This document shows, in pieces, positions 7,559-17,771 of a stretch of 64,000 bases of DNA. The translations under genes were made by a program, and so were the position numbers. The notes under the pieces were generated by a model, which did no database searches, was not told where the DNA came from, and saw only the letters and a program-made list of their open reading frames with translations. The DNA is from Paenibacillus sp. FSL H8-0079 (GTDB taxonomy: Bacteria > Bacillota > Bacilli > Paenibacillales > Paenibacillaceae): positions 372,001-436,000 of the forward strand of contig NZ_CP150300.1 in NCBI RefSeq assembly GCF_037991315.1, written 5' to 3'. The number at the start of each line of letters is the position of its first letter. Positions within the stretch are counted from its first letter, which is position 1.

Positions 7559-9124
7559 ATGAAGAAGGCGTTATGGCAGCACTGGATCGGGGCATTCCTG
7601 GTCTTTATCATGATGGCAACCGCATTGCTGGGGCCGGGTTCGCAGAGTCCGGTACAAGCTGCAGCACCACTTACGGTATCTCAGGCCATCGCTGCCCAGA
7701 GCGGTGGAGGAACGGCAACGGTTGAAGGAATCATCGTTGGACATGCTACCGGGTCACTTACCGCGAAGTTTACATCTCCGTATGCCAATGATTTTAATGT
7801 TCTGATTGCGGATTCAGCGTCAGAGCGAACCAACGCCAGATTATTGGATGTACAAGTTCCCGCATCTTTCCGTTCGCAATATGGACTGGCTTCCAATCCG
7901 AGTCTTGTAGGCAAAAAGATCATCGTAACCGGAACTTTAGGCGCCTACAATAGCTATGCAGGAGTCAAAAACCCAACGTCCATCGCGCTTTCCTCCGGAA
8001 CAACCAATCCTGATCCAGAACCGAACCCAGGTACAACACTGCCGGATGGTACCGGCAAGAAAGTATTGTTCGATAATACCCACGCCCAGACAGCAGGTGC
8101 TGCCGACTGGATTATCGACGGGGCATTTTCTGATTTTGCCAATGGTTTGCGAAACGCAGGCTTTGCCGTGGATCAGCTGGAACGCAGCATCCCGTATACA
8201 TTTGGTGAGCAAGCCATCACCTATAATAAATTGAAAGATTACCACGTCTTCATCATCGGCGAAGCCAACGTGCCGTTCAAAGCGACTGAGCAGGCTGCGC
8301 TGGTGCAGTATGTACAGAACGGAGGAAGTATCTTCTTCATCTCCGATCACTACAACGCAGACCGCAACAAAAACCGCTGGGATTCTTCCGAAGTATTCAA
8401 CGGCTATCGCCGTGGTGCCTTCCTGAATCCAGCCAAAGGTATGTCTTCGGCTGAAGCGGAATCACCTGCCATGCAAGGTGTGATCAGCTCCGATTGGCTG
8501 GCGACGAACTTTGGTGTTCGTTTCCGCTACAATGCACTCGGCGATGTGAACGCATCGGATATCGTTACACCGGCCCAATCCTTCGGCATTACAGCTGGCG
8601 TTAATTCTGTAGCCATGCATGCCGGATCGACCATTGCAATTATGGATCCGAACAAGGCAAAAGGCTTGGTGTATGTACCAAGTGGTGTGTCCAAGTGGGG
8701 CAATGCCGTGGATCAGGGCGTATACAATGGTGGTGGACGAGCTGAAGGAGCCTATGCCGCCATTGCGAAGATTGGTGCGGGCAAAGCTGCATTTATCGGC
8801 GACTCTTCCCCAGTGGAAGATGCTACTCCGAAATATTTGCGAGAAGAGACCGGCGCCACCAAGAAGACCTATGATGGATTCAAAGAAGTGGATGATGCTA
8901 CTTTCCTCGTGAATACCGTGAAATGGCTCGCAGTCAAAGAGAGCTATACCAGTCTTGCACAAGTGCCAGGACTGACATTGGATACGGCAACAAGCCTGCT
9001 TCCGATGGAAGCTCCGGCTGCATCGACCGAGCCGCAACTTGAGCCGTGGGCTGCACCCGCAGCAGGGTACAAGTGGTATGACCCGACTACATTTAAGACA
9101 GGTTCATACGGCAAAGCTCAATAA
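7559..9124 (+). CDS. secreted OB-fold protein with a glutamine-amidotransferase-like domain
   Basis: 521 residues. A signal peptide (K2-K3, then a hydrophobic run to about 30, cleavage near 'VQAAAP') is followed by an OB-fold of the YhcR/DUF6359 type at about 35-150 ('TVSQAIAAQSGGGTATVEGIIVG', 'KKIIVTGTLGAYNSYAGVKNP'), a Pro-rich linker, and an alpha/beta domain at about 165-440 ('KVLFDNTHAQTAGAADW', 'YHVFIIGEANVPF', 'NGGSIFFISDHYN') that resembles DUF4350/class I glutamine-amidotransferase-like folds. OB-folds of this class occur in secreted nucleases; no nuclease motif is visible. ATG at 7559 is preferred, with GGAGGAGAAAGG just upstream. Confidence 0.65.
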   Translation: MKKALWQHWIGAFLVFIMMATALLGPGSQSPVQAAAPLTVSQAIAAQSGGGTATVEGIIVGHATGSLTAKFTSPYANDFNVLIADSASERTNARLLDVQVPASFRSQYGLASNPSLVGKKIIVTGTLGAYNSYAGVKNPTSIALSSGTTNPDPEPNPGTTLPDGTGKKVLFDNTHAQTAGAADWIIDGAFSDFANGLRNAGFAVDQLERSIPYTFGEQAITYNKLKDYHVFIIGEANVPFKATEQAALVQYVQNGGSIFFISDHYNADRNKNRWDSSEVFNGYRRGAFLNPAKGMSSAEAESPAMQGVISSDWLATNFGVRFRYNALGDVNASDIVTPAQSFGITAGVNSVAMHAGSTIAIMDPNKAKGLVYVPSGVSKWGNAVDQGVYNGGGRAEGAYAAIAKIGAGKAAFIGDSSPVEDATPKYLREETGATKKTYDGFKEVDDATFLVNTVKWLAVKESYTSLAQVPGLTLDTATSLLPMEAPAASTEPQLEPWAAPAAGYKWYDPTTFKTGSYGKAQ

Positions 9125-9158
9125 GTGAAATAGGCAAACATCAAATTATTATGCGAAT

Positions 9159-9198
9159 AGGGCCTGACCGTGAAGGTTTGCGGACAGGCTCTTTTTTT
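9159..9198 (+). terminator. terminator after the secreted OB-fold gene
   Basis: The arms AGGGCCTGACCG and CGGACAGGCTCT pair with one internal mismatch and are followed by seven T. Confidence 0.75.
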
Positions 9199-9344
9199 GC
9201 TTGTTATACCCGTTACAATCAAGACCTTTATTAGCTCATACAGCCTACTGCCATTGCATAAATACCTGCTCCGAAGGGGAAGTTATGGGTACTAATGATG
9301 TGGAGCGAGGTACGACAGGTCCAACCCAAAAAAGGAGGCGGAGA

Positions 9345-9974
9345 ATGATGACTCAGCAAGCAGACTGTGACAGTTCCTCGATGAGGCAGAAGCTCAAGGC
9401 AGATCTGCACCGTGTGGCGGATCGAATGAACATGACGTTATCCCGTTTTGACAATGACAGTGTCTGTCTATTGGGACAATTTGCAGAGATTCGAGCGGAG
9501 ATTAAGCAGATCGAGGTGCTCGCCTCTTCTTTTTATCTGGATTGTTATCTTTCACCTTTTACCGAGAAGTTTGCTGAATTAACATCAAGCGTACAGCATC
9601 TGTCTGACCGGAGATATGGTGCGCTGATTGTGATTGAACGCGAAATTCCGTTGGAGACGATTATCCATTCAGGGGTGGCAGTGGATGCCAGAGTGACGCA
9701 TGCGCTGCTGGAATCGCTGTTCATTCCCGGTGCGCCTCTGCATGATGGGGCTGTTCTCATTCGTGGCAATCAGATTGTATCCGCTGGTAATGTGTTGCCT
9801 TTATCGCAGGCGGAAGTGCATGAACGAAAGATAGGCACTCGTCATCGGGCTGCGCTTGGATTAAGTGAATTGACGGACGCCGTTGTACTGGTTGTCTCCG
9901 AAGAGACGGGACAGGCATCATTTGCGGTGGATGGAGATCTGCATCCGATTAATGTGGTTGAGACGTTATCTTAA
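9345..9974 (+). CDS. cdaS: diadenylate cyclase, CdaS type
   Basis: 209 residues, close to the 207 of B. subtilis CdaS. The first ~65 residues are helical, matching the CdaS N-terminal regulatory helices, and the DAC domain follows with its two signature motifs, DGA in 'PGAPLHDGAVLIRGN' and RHR in 'IGTRHRAALGLSE'. The enzyme makes cyclic di-AMP from two ATP. CdaS is the cyclase of sporulating cells in Bacillus and promotes germination. The start is placed at ATG 9345 because AAGGAGG lies 6 bases before it; the ATG at 9348 is equally possible. It stands alone after a terminator. Confidence 0.88.
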   Translation: MMTQQADCDSSSMRQKLKADLHRVADRMNMTLSRFDNDSVCLLGQFAEIRAEIKQIEVLASSFYLDCYLSPFTEKFAELTSSVQHLSDRRYGALIVIEREIPLETIIHSGVAVDARVTHALLESLFIPGAPLHDGAVLIRGNQIVSAGNVLPLSQAEVHERKIGTRHRAALGLSELTDAVVLVVSEETGQASFAVDGDLHPINVVETLS

Positions 9975-10110
9975 ATGGTAAACGATGCTTCTCTGACATT
10001 GCGATGTGATTTTGCACAAACTGGGTATTCATGGGTACAATAGAGGATGGTAATTAAATAGAGAACATTGCGATTGGATCGCAAAAATGGTTGGAGGAGA
10101 CGGTTAGCAC

Positions 10111-11217
10111 ATGAGTTGGTTTGAAGCAATGGAGCAACACGATTATGAGGAACTGGTTCTGTGCCAGGATCGAAATTCAGGTTTAAAAGCAATTATCGCC
10201 ATACACGACACAACACTCGGCCCTGCGCTGGGAGGCACACGGATGTGGACTTATGCTTCAGAAGAAGCCGCCATTGAAGATGCCCTGCGCCTTGCCCGTG
10301 GTATGACATATAAGAATGCGGTATCCGGCCTCAATCTGGGCGGCGGCAAAACGGTCATTATCGGAGATCCGCGGCGTGACAAAAACGAAGCAATGTTTCG
10401 GGCGTTTGGACGATATATTCAGGGATTGAACGGACGTTATATCACGGCCGAAGATGTGGGAACGACGGAAGAGGACATGAACCTGATCTATCAGGAAACT
10501 GATTATGTGACAGGCATCTCGGCAAGCTATGGTTCATCCGGTAACCCATCGCCTGCAACGGCTTGGGGTGTATATCGTGGGATCAAGGCAGCAGCCAAAG
10601 AAGCATTTGGTACCGATCTGCTGGAGGGTAAAACTATAGCGGTCCAAGGTGTCGGCAATGTGGCGATGCATCTGTGCAAATATCTGTATGAGGAAGGTGC
10701 ACGTCTGATCGTTACGGATATCCATAAGGACTCGGTGAAGCAGGCTGTGGATCGCTTTGGCGCGACCGCTGTTGATCCCGCAGACATCACGGGTGTGGAG
10801 TGTGATATCTATGCACCATGTGCGCTGGGTGGCACAATTAATGACGATACGCTCAAGACGCTCAAGGCGAAGGTCGTAGCGGGTTGTGCCAACAACCAAC
10901 TGCTGGAGACCCGTCATGGAGATCAGTTATATGATATGGGCATCGTATACGCGCCTGACTATGTTATCAATGCGGGTGGCGTGATTAACATTGCAGATGA
11001 GCTGAACGGTTATAACGCGGATCGAGCGTGGAGCAAGATCGGAGAGATCTATACCAATCTGGAGAAAATATTCGAAAGCTCACGTACCGAAGGTATCGCA
11101 ACCTATGTTGCCGCAGATCGTCTGGCTGAGCGACGGATTGAACAGATGAAGAATACGCGTAGCACATTCCTGCAGAATGGTCATCACGCACTGAGTTCCC
11201 GGAGATTGCGCAAGTAA
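10111..11217 (+). CDS. bcd: leucine (branched-chain amino acid) dehydrogenase
   Basis: 368 residues of the Glu/Leu/Phe/Val dehydrogenase family. The catalytic lysine lies in '[15 protein letters not shown]', the substrate domain has '[11 protein letters not shown]', and the NAD-binding Rossmann motif is GVGNVA at about 180. The enzyme oxidatively deaminates leucine, isoleucine and valine to their 2-oxo acids with NAD+. Length and motifs match leucine dehydrogenase of Bacillus and Thermoactinomyces. TTGGAGGAG lies upstream of the ATG. It is monocistronic with its own terminator, apart from any bkd operon. Confidence 0.92.
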   Translation: MSWFEAMEQHDYEELVLCQDRNSGLKAIIAIHDTTLGPALGGTRMWTYASEEAAIEDALRLARGMTYKNAVSGLNLGGGKTVIIGDPRRDKNEAMFRAFGRYIQGLNGRYITAEDVGTTEEDMNLIYQETDYVTGISASYGSSGNPSPATAWGVYRGIKAAAKEAFGTDLLEGKTIAVQGVGNVAMHLCKYLYEEGARLIVTDIHKDSVKQAVDRFGATAVDPADITGVECDIYAPCALGGTINDDTLKTLKAKVVAGCANNQLLETRHGDQLYDMGIVYAPDYVINAGGVINIADELNGYNADRAWSKIGEIYTNLEKIFESSRTEGIATYVAADRLAERRIEQMKNTRSTFLQNGHHALSSRRLRK

Positions 11218-11241
11218 ACATAATCCATTCATCGGATAATC

Positions 11242-11322
11242 TGAAAACGGTCTGTTAGGTAACGGCAACATCCATTCCAGAGATGGATATTGTCGATCTG
11301 ACAGGCAGTTTTTTTTTTTTTT
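11242..11322 (+). terminator. long terminator hairpin after leucine dehydrogenase
   Basis: An inner stem (GGCAACATCCAT with ATGGATATTGTC) sits inside an outer pairing of CTGTTAG with CTGACAG, and a run of 14 T follows at 11309-11322. Confidence 0.8.
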
Positions 11323-11452
11323 GCTTTCAAAATATAAAAACAGAAAAACAGTGGCAATTTTTCCCTAATACATCAATTCTACTATGCATTTTTCCGATAA
11401 AGTATATACATCGTTCAGATGGAGATGGTTCAGGGAAATGGGGAGAAGTGGA

Positions 11453-13528
11453 ATGGGGAAAACGGGGGAAAAGCAAGGGATAGGGCATAAGATTAAAAAT
11501 ATGTCGCTTAAAATCAAGCTGCCCATCATGATCAGTGTACTGGTTGTTTTGGTTCTGCTCGGTGCAACGACTACAAGTTATATGATCTCATCTGATGTTG
11601 TGGTCAGGAAAAGCAAGGATGAGATTAATGTGATGGCTGACCGCCTTGGGGAAGGGATCTGGACAGCGATGCAGCTTCAGCAACAGATGAGTCATGCGAT
11701 ATCCGTACATAATACTTTCAAAGAACTCTTGGAGTTGCGTAATACCAACGAAATGACAGATGAGACCTTTTTCACAGAGGAGAATCCATACTTCAATAGA
11801 GCGAATTCGATTCTCACCGACAGTATATCCGACACGGTAGGCACCAAGCCTGACCTGTTCGTGTTTGATAAGGAAGGAACCATGGTGGCGGGAACCATGC
11901 CAGAAGTCATTGGGCAGTCACGGGGAGATCGGGAATATTTTAAGGAGTCTATACAGGGGAAATCCTTCATCAGTGATGCCGTGGTCTCTAAGACTGGCAA
12001 AAAGCTCATAATTGTATTCTCTGAGCCCATCACCGATGAAGAGGGGAATATACTCGGTGTGTTAGCGATGTCGGTGGATAGCAGCTTCTTCTTGGGACAA
12101 CTTGGAGACATTAAGATCAATGGTCAAGGCAAAGTTGAAGTGCTGAGTCGAAGCGGCATCATTATGTATGATTCACTGGACCCTTCCTTTGTGGGGCAAA
12201 CACTGGGAGAGGATAAGGACGCCATGGGGATCATAGAGGCCAGAGCCACTGATAAAGTGAAGGTCACTTCGATGGATCGAGATGACATCTATTATCGTAT
12301 CAATCAGATTCCTGGCTCAGATCTTTCTGTGGTCATTGTAGATGATTATGATGATATCAAACGACCATTAGAAGATATGCAGCGCCAGATGGTTATCGTG
12401 ACATTGATCGGAGTTGCTCTGGCTATTGGCGTAGGATTATTGATCTCTCGTAGTATTACGAGACCTATCATTCGTCTGATCGGGCTGTTCCAACAGCTTG
12501 CTCAAGGGAATCTGATCGTCAAGGCCAATGGTAGATATAACAGTGAATTCAAGGATCTGGCGGAGAGCTTCAATGGCATGGTGGAGCAGAACAGAAACCT
12601 GATCACCGATATGAATAGTTCGATCCATGTCCTTCAGGCCAGTACTCAGGAGCTGGAGGAAACATCCAGACAGACGGCAAGATCCATTGATGAGACGTCG
12701 GCGACGTCCATGGGGATTGCGAAGGCGATGGAGGCCCAATCCGAAGATACCGAGCAGATTGCAGGCAAATTCAACAGCTTCGGCGATAAAGTGGCTGCCA
12801 TGAACAGCAGTGCACAGGATGTGAAGGCAAGAGCAGATGAGATCGAAACGGTATTCCACAACGGGAATGAAGTCGTCAATGAACTGATGCGTATCAATGA
12901 GGTGAACGAACGGGAAGTGGAGAAAATCTCGGAGATTACCGTCAAACTTCAAACAAGTTCGGGCAGTATTAGTCAGATCACGGAAGCCATCAGCCAGATC
13001 GCCAAGCAGACGAACCTGCTTGCATTGAATGCTTCAATCGAAGCATCACGAGCTGGAGAGCATGGCAGAGGATTTGCAGTTGTGGCTGAAGAGATTCGCA
13101 ATCTGGCAGAACAGAGTTCACGCCAGTCCAAGGAAATCTCCAGCATTATCGAGCAGAATCTGGCCGATGTCGCCGAGAACAACCAAAGTGTTGCCGAAAT
13201 TCACACCATCTCTTCCAGACAGGATGAGCTTGTCATTCAGACTCGTCAGGCATTTGATGTGATTTTGGAGAAGGTGACGGTCATTAATCAGCAGATCGCC
13301 ACGATGGCAGGACAGATGCAAGAGATGTTGCAGAACAAGGACGACGTACTGGAGTCAGCACATAGCTTGTCGGCTTCAGGAGAACAGGTATCTGCATCGG
13401 TTGAAGAAGTAACGGCAACCATGATGGAGCAGTCTTCGACGGTACAGCAGTTGGCGAACATGGTCGATACGATCGATCAATTGACGCAAAAGCTGGCCGA
13501 ATCTGCCGCAAGATTCAAGGTGGAATAA
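11453..13528 (+). CDS. methyl-accepting chemotaxis protein
   Basis: 691 residues. Membrane segment 1 (about 18-40) is followed by an extracytoplasmic Cache-type sensor ('[22 protein letters not shown]', '[20 protein letters not shown]', '[10 protein letters not shown]'), membrane segment 2 (about 312-332), a HAMP domain starting at '[15 protein letters not shown]', and the cytoplasmic signalling domain with the conserved tip '[24 protein letters not shown]'. The receptor senses an external ligand and controls CheA. The ligand is unknown. Several upstream starts are possible; ATG 11453 has GGAG 7 bases before it. It lies far from any chemotaxis operon. Confidence 0.9.
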   Translation: MGKTGEKQGIGHKIKNMSLKIKLPIMISVLVVLVLLGATTTSYMISSDVVVRKSKDEINVMADRLGEGIWTAMQLQQQMSHAISVHNTFKELLELRNTNEMTDETFFTEENPYFNRANSILTDSISDTVGTKPDLFVFDKEGTMVAGTMPEVIGQSRGDREYFKESIQGKSFISDAVVSKTGKKLIIVFSEPITDEEGNILGVLAMSVDSSFFLGQLGDIKINGQGKVEVLSRSGIIMYDSLDPSFVGQTLGEDKDAMGIIEARATDKVKVTSMDRDDIYYRINQIPGSDLSVVIVDDYDDIKRPLEDMQRQMVIVTLIGVALAIGVGLLISRSITRPIIRLIGLFQQLAQGNLIVKANGRYNSEFKDLAESFNGMVEQNRNLITDMNSSIHVLQASTQELEETSRQTARSIDETSATSMGIAKAMEAQSEDTEQIAGKFNSFGDKVAAMNSSAQDVKARADEIETVFHNGNEVVNELMRINEVNEREVEKISEITVKLQTSSGSISQITEAISQIAKQTNLLALNASIEASRAGEHGRGFAVVAEEIRNLAEQSSRQSKEISSIIEQNLADVAENNQSVAEIHTISSRQDELVIQTRQAFDVILEKVTVINQQIATMAGQMQEMLQNKDDVLESAHSLSASGEQVSASVEEVTATMMEQSSTVQQLANMVDTIDQLTQKLAESAARFKVE

Positions 13529-13571
13529 GCGTTAGTTGAATATGATATAGAAGCAAGAGTAAGATGACAAA

Positions 13572-13597
13572 TGAGCACTCCTTCGGAGTGCTTTTTT
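13572..13597 (+). terminator. terminator after the chemoreceptor gene
   Basis: GAGCACTCC-TTC-GGAGTGC with a TTCG-type tight loop and six T. Confidence 0.85.
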
Positions 13598-13697
13598 GGT
13601 TTGTATTTAAAAAAATGAAAGAACACTACTGACATACTGTTGGCAAGAGCGACCTTGTATGATCAAGATATACAAATACGAAGGAGGACATTACATT

Positions 13698-14066
13698 ATG
13701 TCAGCAATTGGACCAGATTTCATTTCACTTCAGGTTAGCAATCTTGAAAGCTCTGCCGAATTTTATCAAAACTATCTCGGACTGGTACGCTCACAGGCGG
13801 GACCCCCTCATGCGGTGGTCTTTGAAACAAAACCTATTGCATTTGCTCTTCGTGACTTATTGCCAGGAACAGAACTTGGTTCAGGTAATCAGCCAGGACT
13901 TGGTATCGCTCTGTGGCTTCATGCCCCAGATACGCAAGACATCTACGACAAGCTTGTTGCAGCAGGTGTAAAGATTACATCTGCCCCAATAGATGGACCA
14001 TTCGGGCGAACCTTTACATTCTCCGACCCAGACGGGTACCAAGTTACCCTTCACAGTAAAGCCTAA
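13698..14066 (+). CDS. VOC (glyoxalase/bleomycin resistance) family protein
   Basis: 122 residues making one pair of beta-alpha-beta-beta-beta modules: 'FISLQVSNLESSAEFYQNYLGLVRS' begins the first and 'FGRTFTFSDPDGYQVTLHSKA' ends the second. Metal-type positions include the Glu in the last segment region; the usual first histidine is replaced (ISLQVSN), so catalytic metal binding is uncertain. Such proteins are dioxygenases, lyases or drug-binding proteins. The start at ATG 13698 follows AAGGAGGACATTACATT. It is an independent gene ended by a shared terminator. Confidence 0.8.
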   Translation: MSAIGPDFISLQVSNLESSAEFYQNYLGLVRSQAGPPHAVVFETKPIAFALRDLLPGTELGSGNQPGLGIALWLHAPDTQDIYDKLVAAGVKITSAPIDGPFGRTFTFSDPDGYQVTLHSKA

Positions 14067-14140
14067 TACGCTAATGTATCCATCTTAGATAATAGTGATA
14101 ACTTCCTGTCACAGGGAGCCGAGTGAGTATTACAACATTA

Positions 14141-14178
14141 AAGGACAGAGCTAATCTTGATGATTAGCTCTGTCCTTA
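14141..14178. terminator. bidirectional terminator between VOC and MFS genes
   Basis: A near-perfect inverted repeat GGACAGAGCTAATC/GATTAGCTCTGTCC with a short loop, between convergent genes. Confidence 0.8.
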
Positions 14179-14210
14179 TTCCGTTATTCGGATTCAGCGA
14201 TATATTCATT

Positions 14211-15419
14211 CTATTCACTGCTGACGACTACGGCTTTCTTTTCCGTAAAGTAATACACCAGAGCGAGCAGTGGCATGATCAGGCCAATCAGTGTTGTGAG
14301 ACTCCAACCTCCGTTAGCATAAGACCAGCTTCCGAGAGATGAACCAAGCGCACCTCCAACAAAAAAGATCGACATGAATATACCATTCACACGTCCTCTC
14401 GCTTCACTTCCTAACGAATAGATGATGCGTTGACCCAGCACCAGATTTCCCGAGACAGCCATATCCAGTGTGATCGCCACGATCACAAGCAGGATCAGTG
14501 CTAACGTGGAGTGGCTCTGGAACACATAAGCAAGACCGAACGAAGCAACAGCGATCACCATGGCAGCACCCGTCAGAATACGTGTTAGTCCGCGATCAGC
14601 AAGTCTCCCGGCAATGGGAGCGGCAATAGCACCTCCGACACCAGCCAGTGCGAACCAGGCAATGCCTTGCTGTGACATGTCAAAATCGTTAGCGAGTCTG
14701 AGCGGAACCGTAGTCCAGAATAAGCTGAAAGCACCAAACAGACTGGCCTGATAGAACGCCCGACGGCGTAGCAGAGGCATCGTTCTGAACATTGTGCCCA
14801 AGGATACGATTAATTGGCCGTATTTTAAGGTGGGTTCAGGCTTCCGGGCAGGAAGAGCACGTGACAGAAGCAGCATTAGAAGTGTTATAACAATGGCGGA
14901 GAATACAAAGACTGTCTGCCAACCGAAGAGGCTGGTGATGAAGCTTGCGACAGGACGAGCCAGCATAATGCCCAGCAGTAACCCACTCATTACATTGCCC
15001 ACAACACGTCCGCGTTGTTCCTCGGACGTAAGATACGTCGCATAAGGCACCAGAATCTGAGCGACAACAGAACCTATGCCAATGAACATAGAGGCGGTCA
15101 GAAATACAACAGCCGTGGGCGAGAAAGCCGCAGCAATCAGGGCGACGACCAGTACGCTGAGGAAAAGCACGACCAGGCGCCGATTCTCGGTAATGTCACT
15201 GAGCGGCACGATGAACAACAAACCAATGACATAGCCAATCTGTGTCAACGTCACAATCAATCCGGCAGCGGCAGAAGACAGACCCGTTGTAATACTAATC
15301 GGTCCGATAACGGTCTGAGCATAATACAAGTTTGCCACAATCAATCCACAAGCCGACGCCAATAAGAAAATAATCCAGGTGGGCACAGGTGCCTGCTTCA
15401 CTTGTTGTCTCATATCCAT
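14211..15419 (-). CDS. MFS transporter (drug efflux type)
   Basis: 402 residues with 12 predicted membrane segments. The loop between helices 2 and 3 carries 'VPLSDITENRRLVVLF', the variant of the MFS signature GxxxDRxGRR, and a second copy 'GRLADRGLTR' follows helix 8, as in YfcJ/YdhP-like sugar or drug exporters. ATG at 15417-15419 has GGAGG 9 bases upstream, better than an in-frame TTG three codons earlier. It is divergent from a TetR regulator across a 285-bp region with repeated dyads, so substrate-induced efflux is likely. The substrate is unknown. Confidence 0.85.
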   Translation of the reverse strand: MDMRQQVKQAPVPTWIIFLLASACGLIVANLYYAQTVIGPISITTGLSSAAAGLIVTLTQIGYVIGLLFIVPLSDITENRRLVVLFLSVLVVALIAAAFSPTAVVFLTASMFIGIGSVVAQILVPYATYLTSEEQRGRVVGNVMSGLLLGIMLARPVASFITSLFGWQTVFVFSAIVITLLMLLLSRALPARKPEPTLKYGQLIVSLGTMFRTMPLLRRRAFYQASLFGAFSLFWTTVPLRLANDFDMSQQGIAWFALAGVGGAIAAPIAGRLADRGLTRILTGAAMVIAVASFGLAYVFQSHSTLALILLVIVAITLDMAVSGNLVLGQRIIYSLGSEARGRVNGIFMSIFFVGGALGSSLGSWSYANGGWSLTTLIGLIMPLLALVYYFTEKKAVVVSSE

Positions 15420-15525
15420 CGTAATCAACCTCCACAGATTTCAAATTTATGTTCGATCTAAACAAGTGGTATTTAAAAACGCAAATTACTAAACGTTGTG
15501 TTCACTAATTACAAACATATAATAA

Positions 15526-15650
15526 ACTAAACGTATAGTATTGTAAATAGGCATTACATAATTCTAATGAAACTTTAAATGAGAACGAAAAGGTAAGCGG
15601 AGTATGAATTGTGTGTACTCATCACTGTTTAGTATAATGAACGTATCGTT
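15526..15650. promoter_or_regulatory. TetR/MFS intergenic control region
   Basis: ACTAAACGTATAGT (15526-15539) is a near-perfect 14-bp dyad. The half motif ACTAAACG recurs at 15488-15495, and AACGTATCGTT (15640-15650) is a further palindrome. TATAAT at 15633-15638 is the likely -10 box of the tetR gene, with the last palindrome just after it. These are candidate operators for the divergent TetR protein. Confidence 0.5.
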
Positions 15651-15704
15651 TTTATGAATATTACTGATGATGATATATATGATTTACAGCCAGGAGGGCT
15701 CAAA

Positions 15705-16283
15705 ATGACTGCAAAAAGAGGACGTCCGCGTAACATGGAAACCCAGAATGCTATTCTTACAGCGTCGTACGAGTTGTTGTTGGAGCACGGATTCGGGACA
15801 GTTACGATTGAGAAGATTGCTGAACGTGCACAGGTAAGTAAAGCCACTATCTACAAATGGTGGCCGAACAAAGGCGCCGTCATCATGGACGGATATATGT
15901 CTGCCGCAACGGCAAGATTGCCAGTACCGGATACAGGCTCGGTATTGGAAGATATACGCATACATGCGAGTAATCTGGTTCGTTTTTTGACCAGTCGGGA
16001 AGGAAAAGTGATTACGCAGATTATTGGAGAAGGGCAGTCAGATGAAGGGCTTGCCGAAGAGTACCGTACAAGATATATCCAACCACGTCGGCGTGAAGCT
16101 CGGGGAATTCTGGAGAAGGGTGTGGAGCGCGGCGAATTGAAGAGTGGGATAGACATTGGATTGTACATTGATCTGATCTACGGACCAGTGTTCTATCGCA
16201 TGTTAGTGACGGGTGAAGCAATGGATGATGGGTTTGTAGATGTGTTGCTCCGTTCATTGTTTGAAGGCATTCAGTCCAAGTAG
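15705..16283 (+). CDS. TetR-family regulator
   Basis: 192 residues. The N-terminal HTH has the usual 'GRPRNMETQNAILTASYELLLEHGFGTVTIEKIAERAQVSKATIYKWWPNKG' layout (about 5-56, given as a range), with the recognition helix VSKATIYKWW. The C-terminal ligand domain begins with 'RLPVPDTGSVLEDIRIHASNLV' and matches the TetR_C_11-like group. The ATG at 15705 is chosen because AGGAGGGCTCAAA precedes it. It is divergent from the MFS exporter and probably represses it and itself. The inducer is unknown. Confidence 0.87.
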   Translation: MTAKRGRPRNMETQNAILTASYELLLEHGFGTVTIEKIAERAQVSKATIYKWWPNKGAVIMDGYMSAATARLPVPDTGSVLEDIRIHASNLVRFLTSREGKVITQIIGEGQSDEGLAEEYRTRYIQPRRREARGILEKGVERGELKSGIDIGLYIDLIYGPVFYRMLVTGEAMDDGFVDVLLRSLFEGIQSK

Positions 16284-16382
16284 GTACAGAGAGAGCGAGC
16301 GTTGATACAAGTGGGAGGAAGAGGGAAGAGGGCGATTCGTAGGAATCACCCTGGAAGGAACTCGTGTATATTGTACGGGGAA

Positions 16383-17507
16383 CTAAACCTGGAATATAGG
16401 TGAGATGGCTGTGGGCCATGAATCTGTAGCATTAGAGGAAAGGAAGGATGAGTGCTGGGTTAACACCGGGGGTTCACTCCATACCGAACTGGGCAGTTCG
16501 CGGCGTAATACAGGGGCCACTTCCTTGGCAAAACGCTCCACTTGCTCCAGCTGCTCGCTATGCGTCAGTCCATCTACGCTGATACTCAGCACCTGATGTC
16601 CGTAAGCGGCATGATAATCCAGAATTTTCTCAATGACCTGCTCTGGACTGCCGATCAACACAGGACCTCGTGCGATGTTATCCTCAAGATCGGTAAATGG
16701 AGACTGGTTATGCTGTGCAGCGGCACTGGCATGGAACGCTTCATAGTATGGCTTGTAGCGGCGGATGGCTTCTTCACCCGTATCGGCAAGATAGAGACTG
16801 CCGGCACCGGAACCAATCACTGCCTGCTGCGGATCATGACCATAATAATCGAGGCGCTCCCGATAATGATCAATTAACGCTTTATATTTGGCCTGAGGGT
16901 GAAAAGAGTTCGACGTGAAGAGCGGCTCGCCATATTTGGCAGCGAGTTCGGTCGAGACCGTGCTGGACGCGCTACCATGCCAGATCGGGATGGATTGCTG
17001 AAGCGGCCTTGGCCAGGTGGTTACTCCCTCAAGAGGAGGGCGATACGTTCCCTGCCAGGTTACATTCTCTTCAGACCACAGCCGTCTTAGCAGATGATAG
17101 CGTTCATCTAGTGAATCCCATTGTTCCTCTTCGCTTATACCGAACAGCGGATAGTGCCGAGGGTCATTGCCTTTCCCGATGATCATCTCCAGCCGTCCGC
17201 CCGATAATTGATCCAGCGTGGCATAATCCTCGGCAACCCGGACCGGATCAAGTATACTAAGAACAGTAACGGTGGTTAGTAACCGGATGCGTGTGGTTGC
17301 TGCGGCTATTGCGGTTAATACGACAGGCGGCGAGGAAGATAGAAAAGGGGCACCGTGTCGTTCACCGATTCCATAGGCATCGAATCCGAGTCGTTCAGCC
17401 AGCTTCGCTTGCTCTAATATATTGTGGAATTTCTGCTGAGTCGTCAGAGCTTCCCCGGTTACTGCATTAGGCAGATTCATCATGAGACTAAACAAGGCAA
17501 ATTTCAT
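16383..17507 (-). CDS. LLM-class flavin-dependent oxidoreductase
   Basis: 374 residues of the luciferase-like monooxygenase family: 'KLAERLGFDAYGIGERHG' near the start, 'RIRLLTTVTVLSILDPVRVAEDYATLDQLSGGRLEMIIGKG' (about 85-125, range only), and 'GSPEQVIEKILDYHAAYGHQVLSISVDG' towards the end. These enzymes use reduced FMN and oxygen on aldehydes, sulfonates, alkanes or related compounds. ATG 17507 follows CAAGGAGAAGGTCAG; a longer upstream frame has no ribosome site. The last ~35 residues ('SVWSEPPVLTQHSSFLSS...') look like a low-complexity tail outside the TIM barrel. The substrate is unknown. Confidence 0.85.
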   Translation of the reverse strand: MKFALFSLMMNLPNAVTGEALTTQQKFHNILEQAKLAERLGFDAYGIGERHGAPFLSSSPPVVLTAIAAATTRIRLLTTVTVLSILDPVRVAEDYATLDQLSGGRLEMIIGKGNDPRHYPLFGISEEEQWDSLDERYHLLRRLWSEENVTWQGTYRPPLEGVTTWPRPLQQSIPIWHGSASSTVSTELAAKYGEPLFTSNSFHPQAKYKALIDHYRERLDYYGHDPQQAVIGSGAGSLYLADTGEEAIRRYKPYYEAFHASAAAQHNQSPFTDLEDNIARGPVLIGSPEQVIEKILDYHAAYGHQVLSISVDGLTHSEQLEQVERFAKEVAPVLRRELPSSVWSEPPVLTQHSSFLSSNATDSWPTAISPIFQV

Positions 17508-17688
17508 CTGACCTTCTCCTTGAACTGAATTGATAATATCTGTGTCGTATAATCCTATTGAAATAGTAGGATATGTAAGTTGGATTAAATGTATCACGTT
17601 CTCACGAATTCTTCTAATGGATTTTTTCTATAAGCAGGAATATTCAAGCTTCCAAGTATTCATGTGAAGGAAATTGCCACGATTTTTA

Positions 17689-17717
17689 TTGACCGCTGTA
17701 AAATTTAGGATTAAAAT
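17689..17717 (+). promoter_or_regulatory. promoter of the first AloR-like gene
   Basis: TTGACC and TAAAAT are spaced by 17 bp. The same promoter, including the stretch CTGTAAAA just after the -35 box, recurs before the paralogous gene at 19327-19355, which supports both. Confidence 0.7.
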
Positions 17718-17771
17718 TGTGCATATCATATAAATTCAAAATTATGGATTTTCATTGTGGAGGTGGGATAC

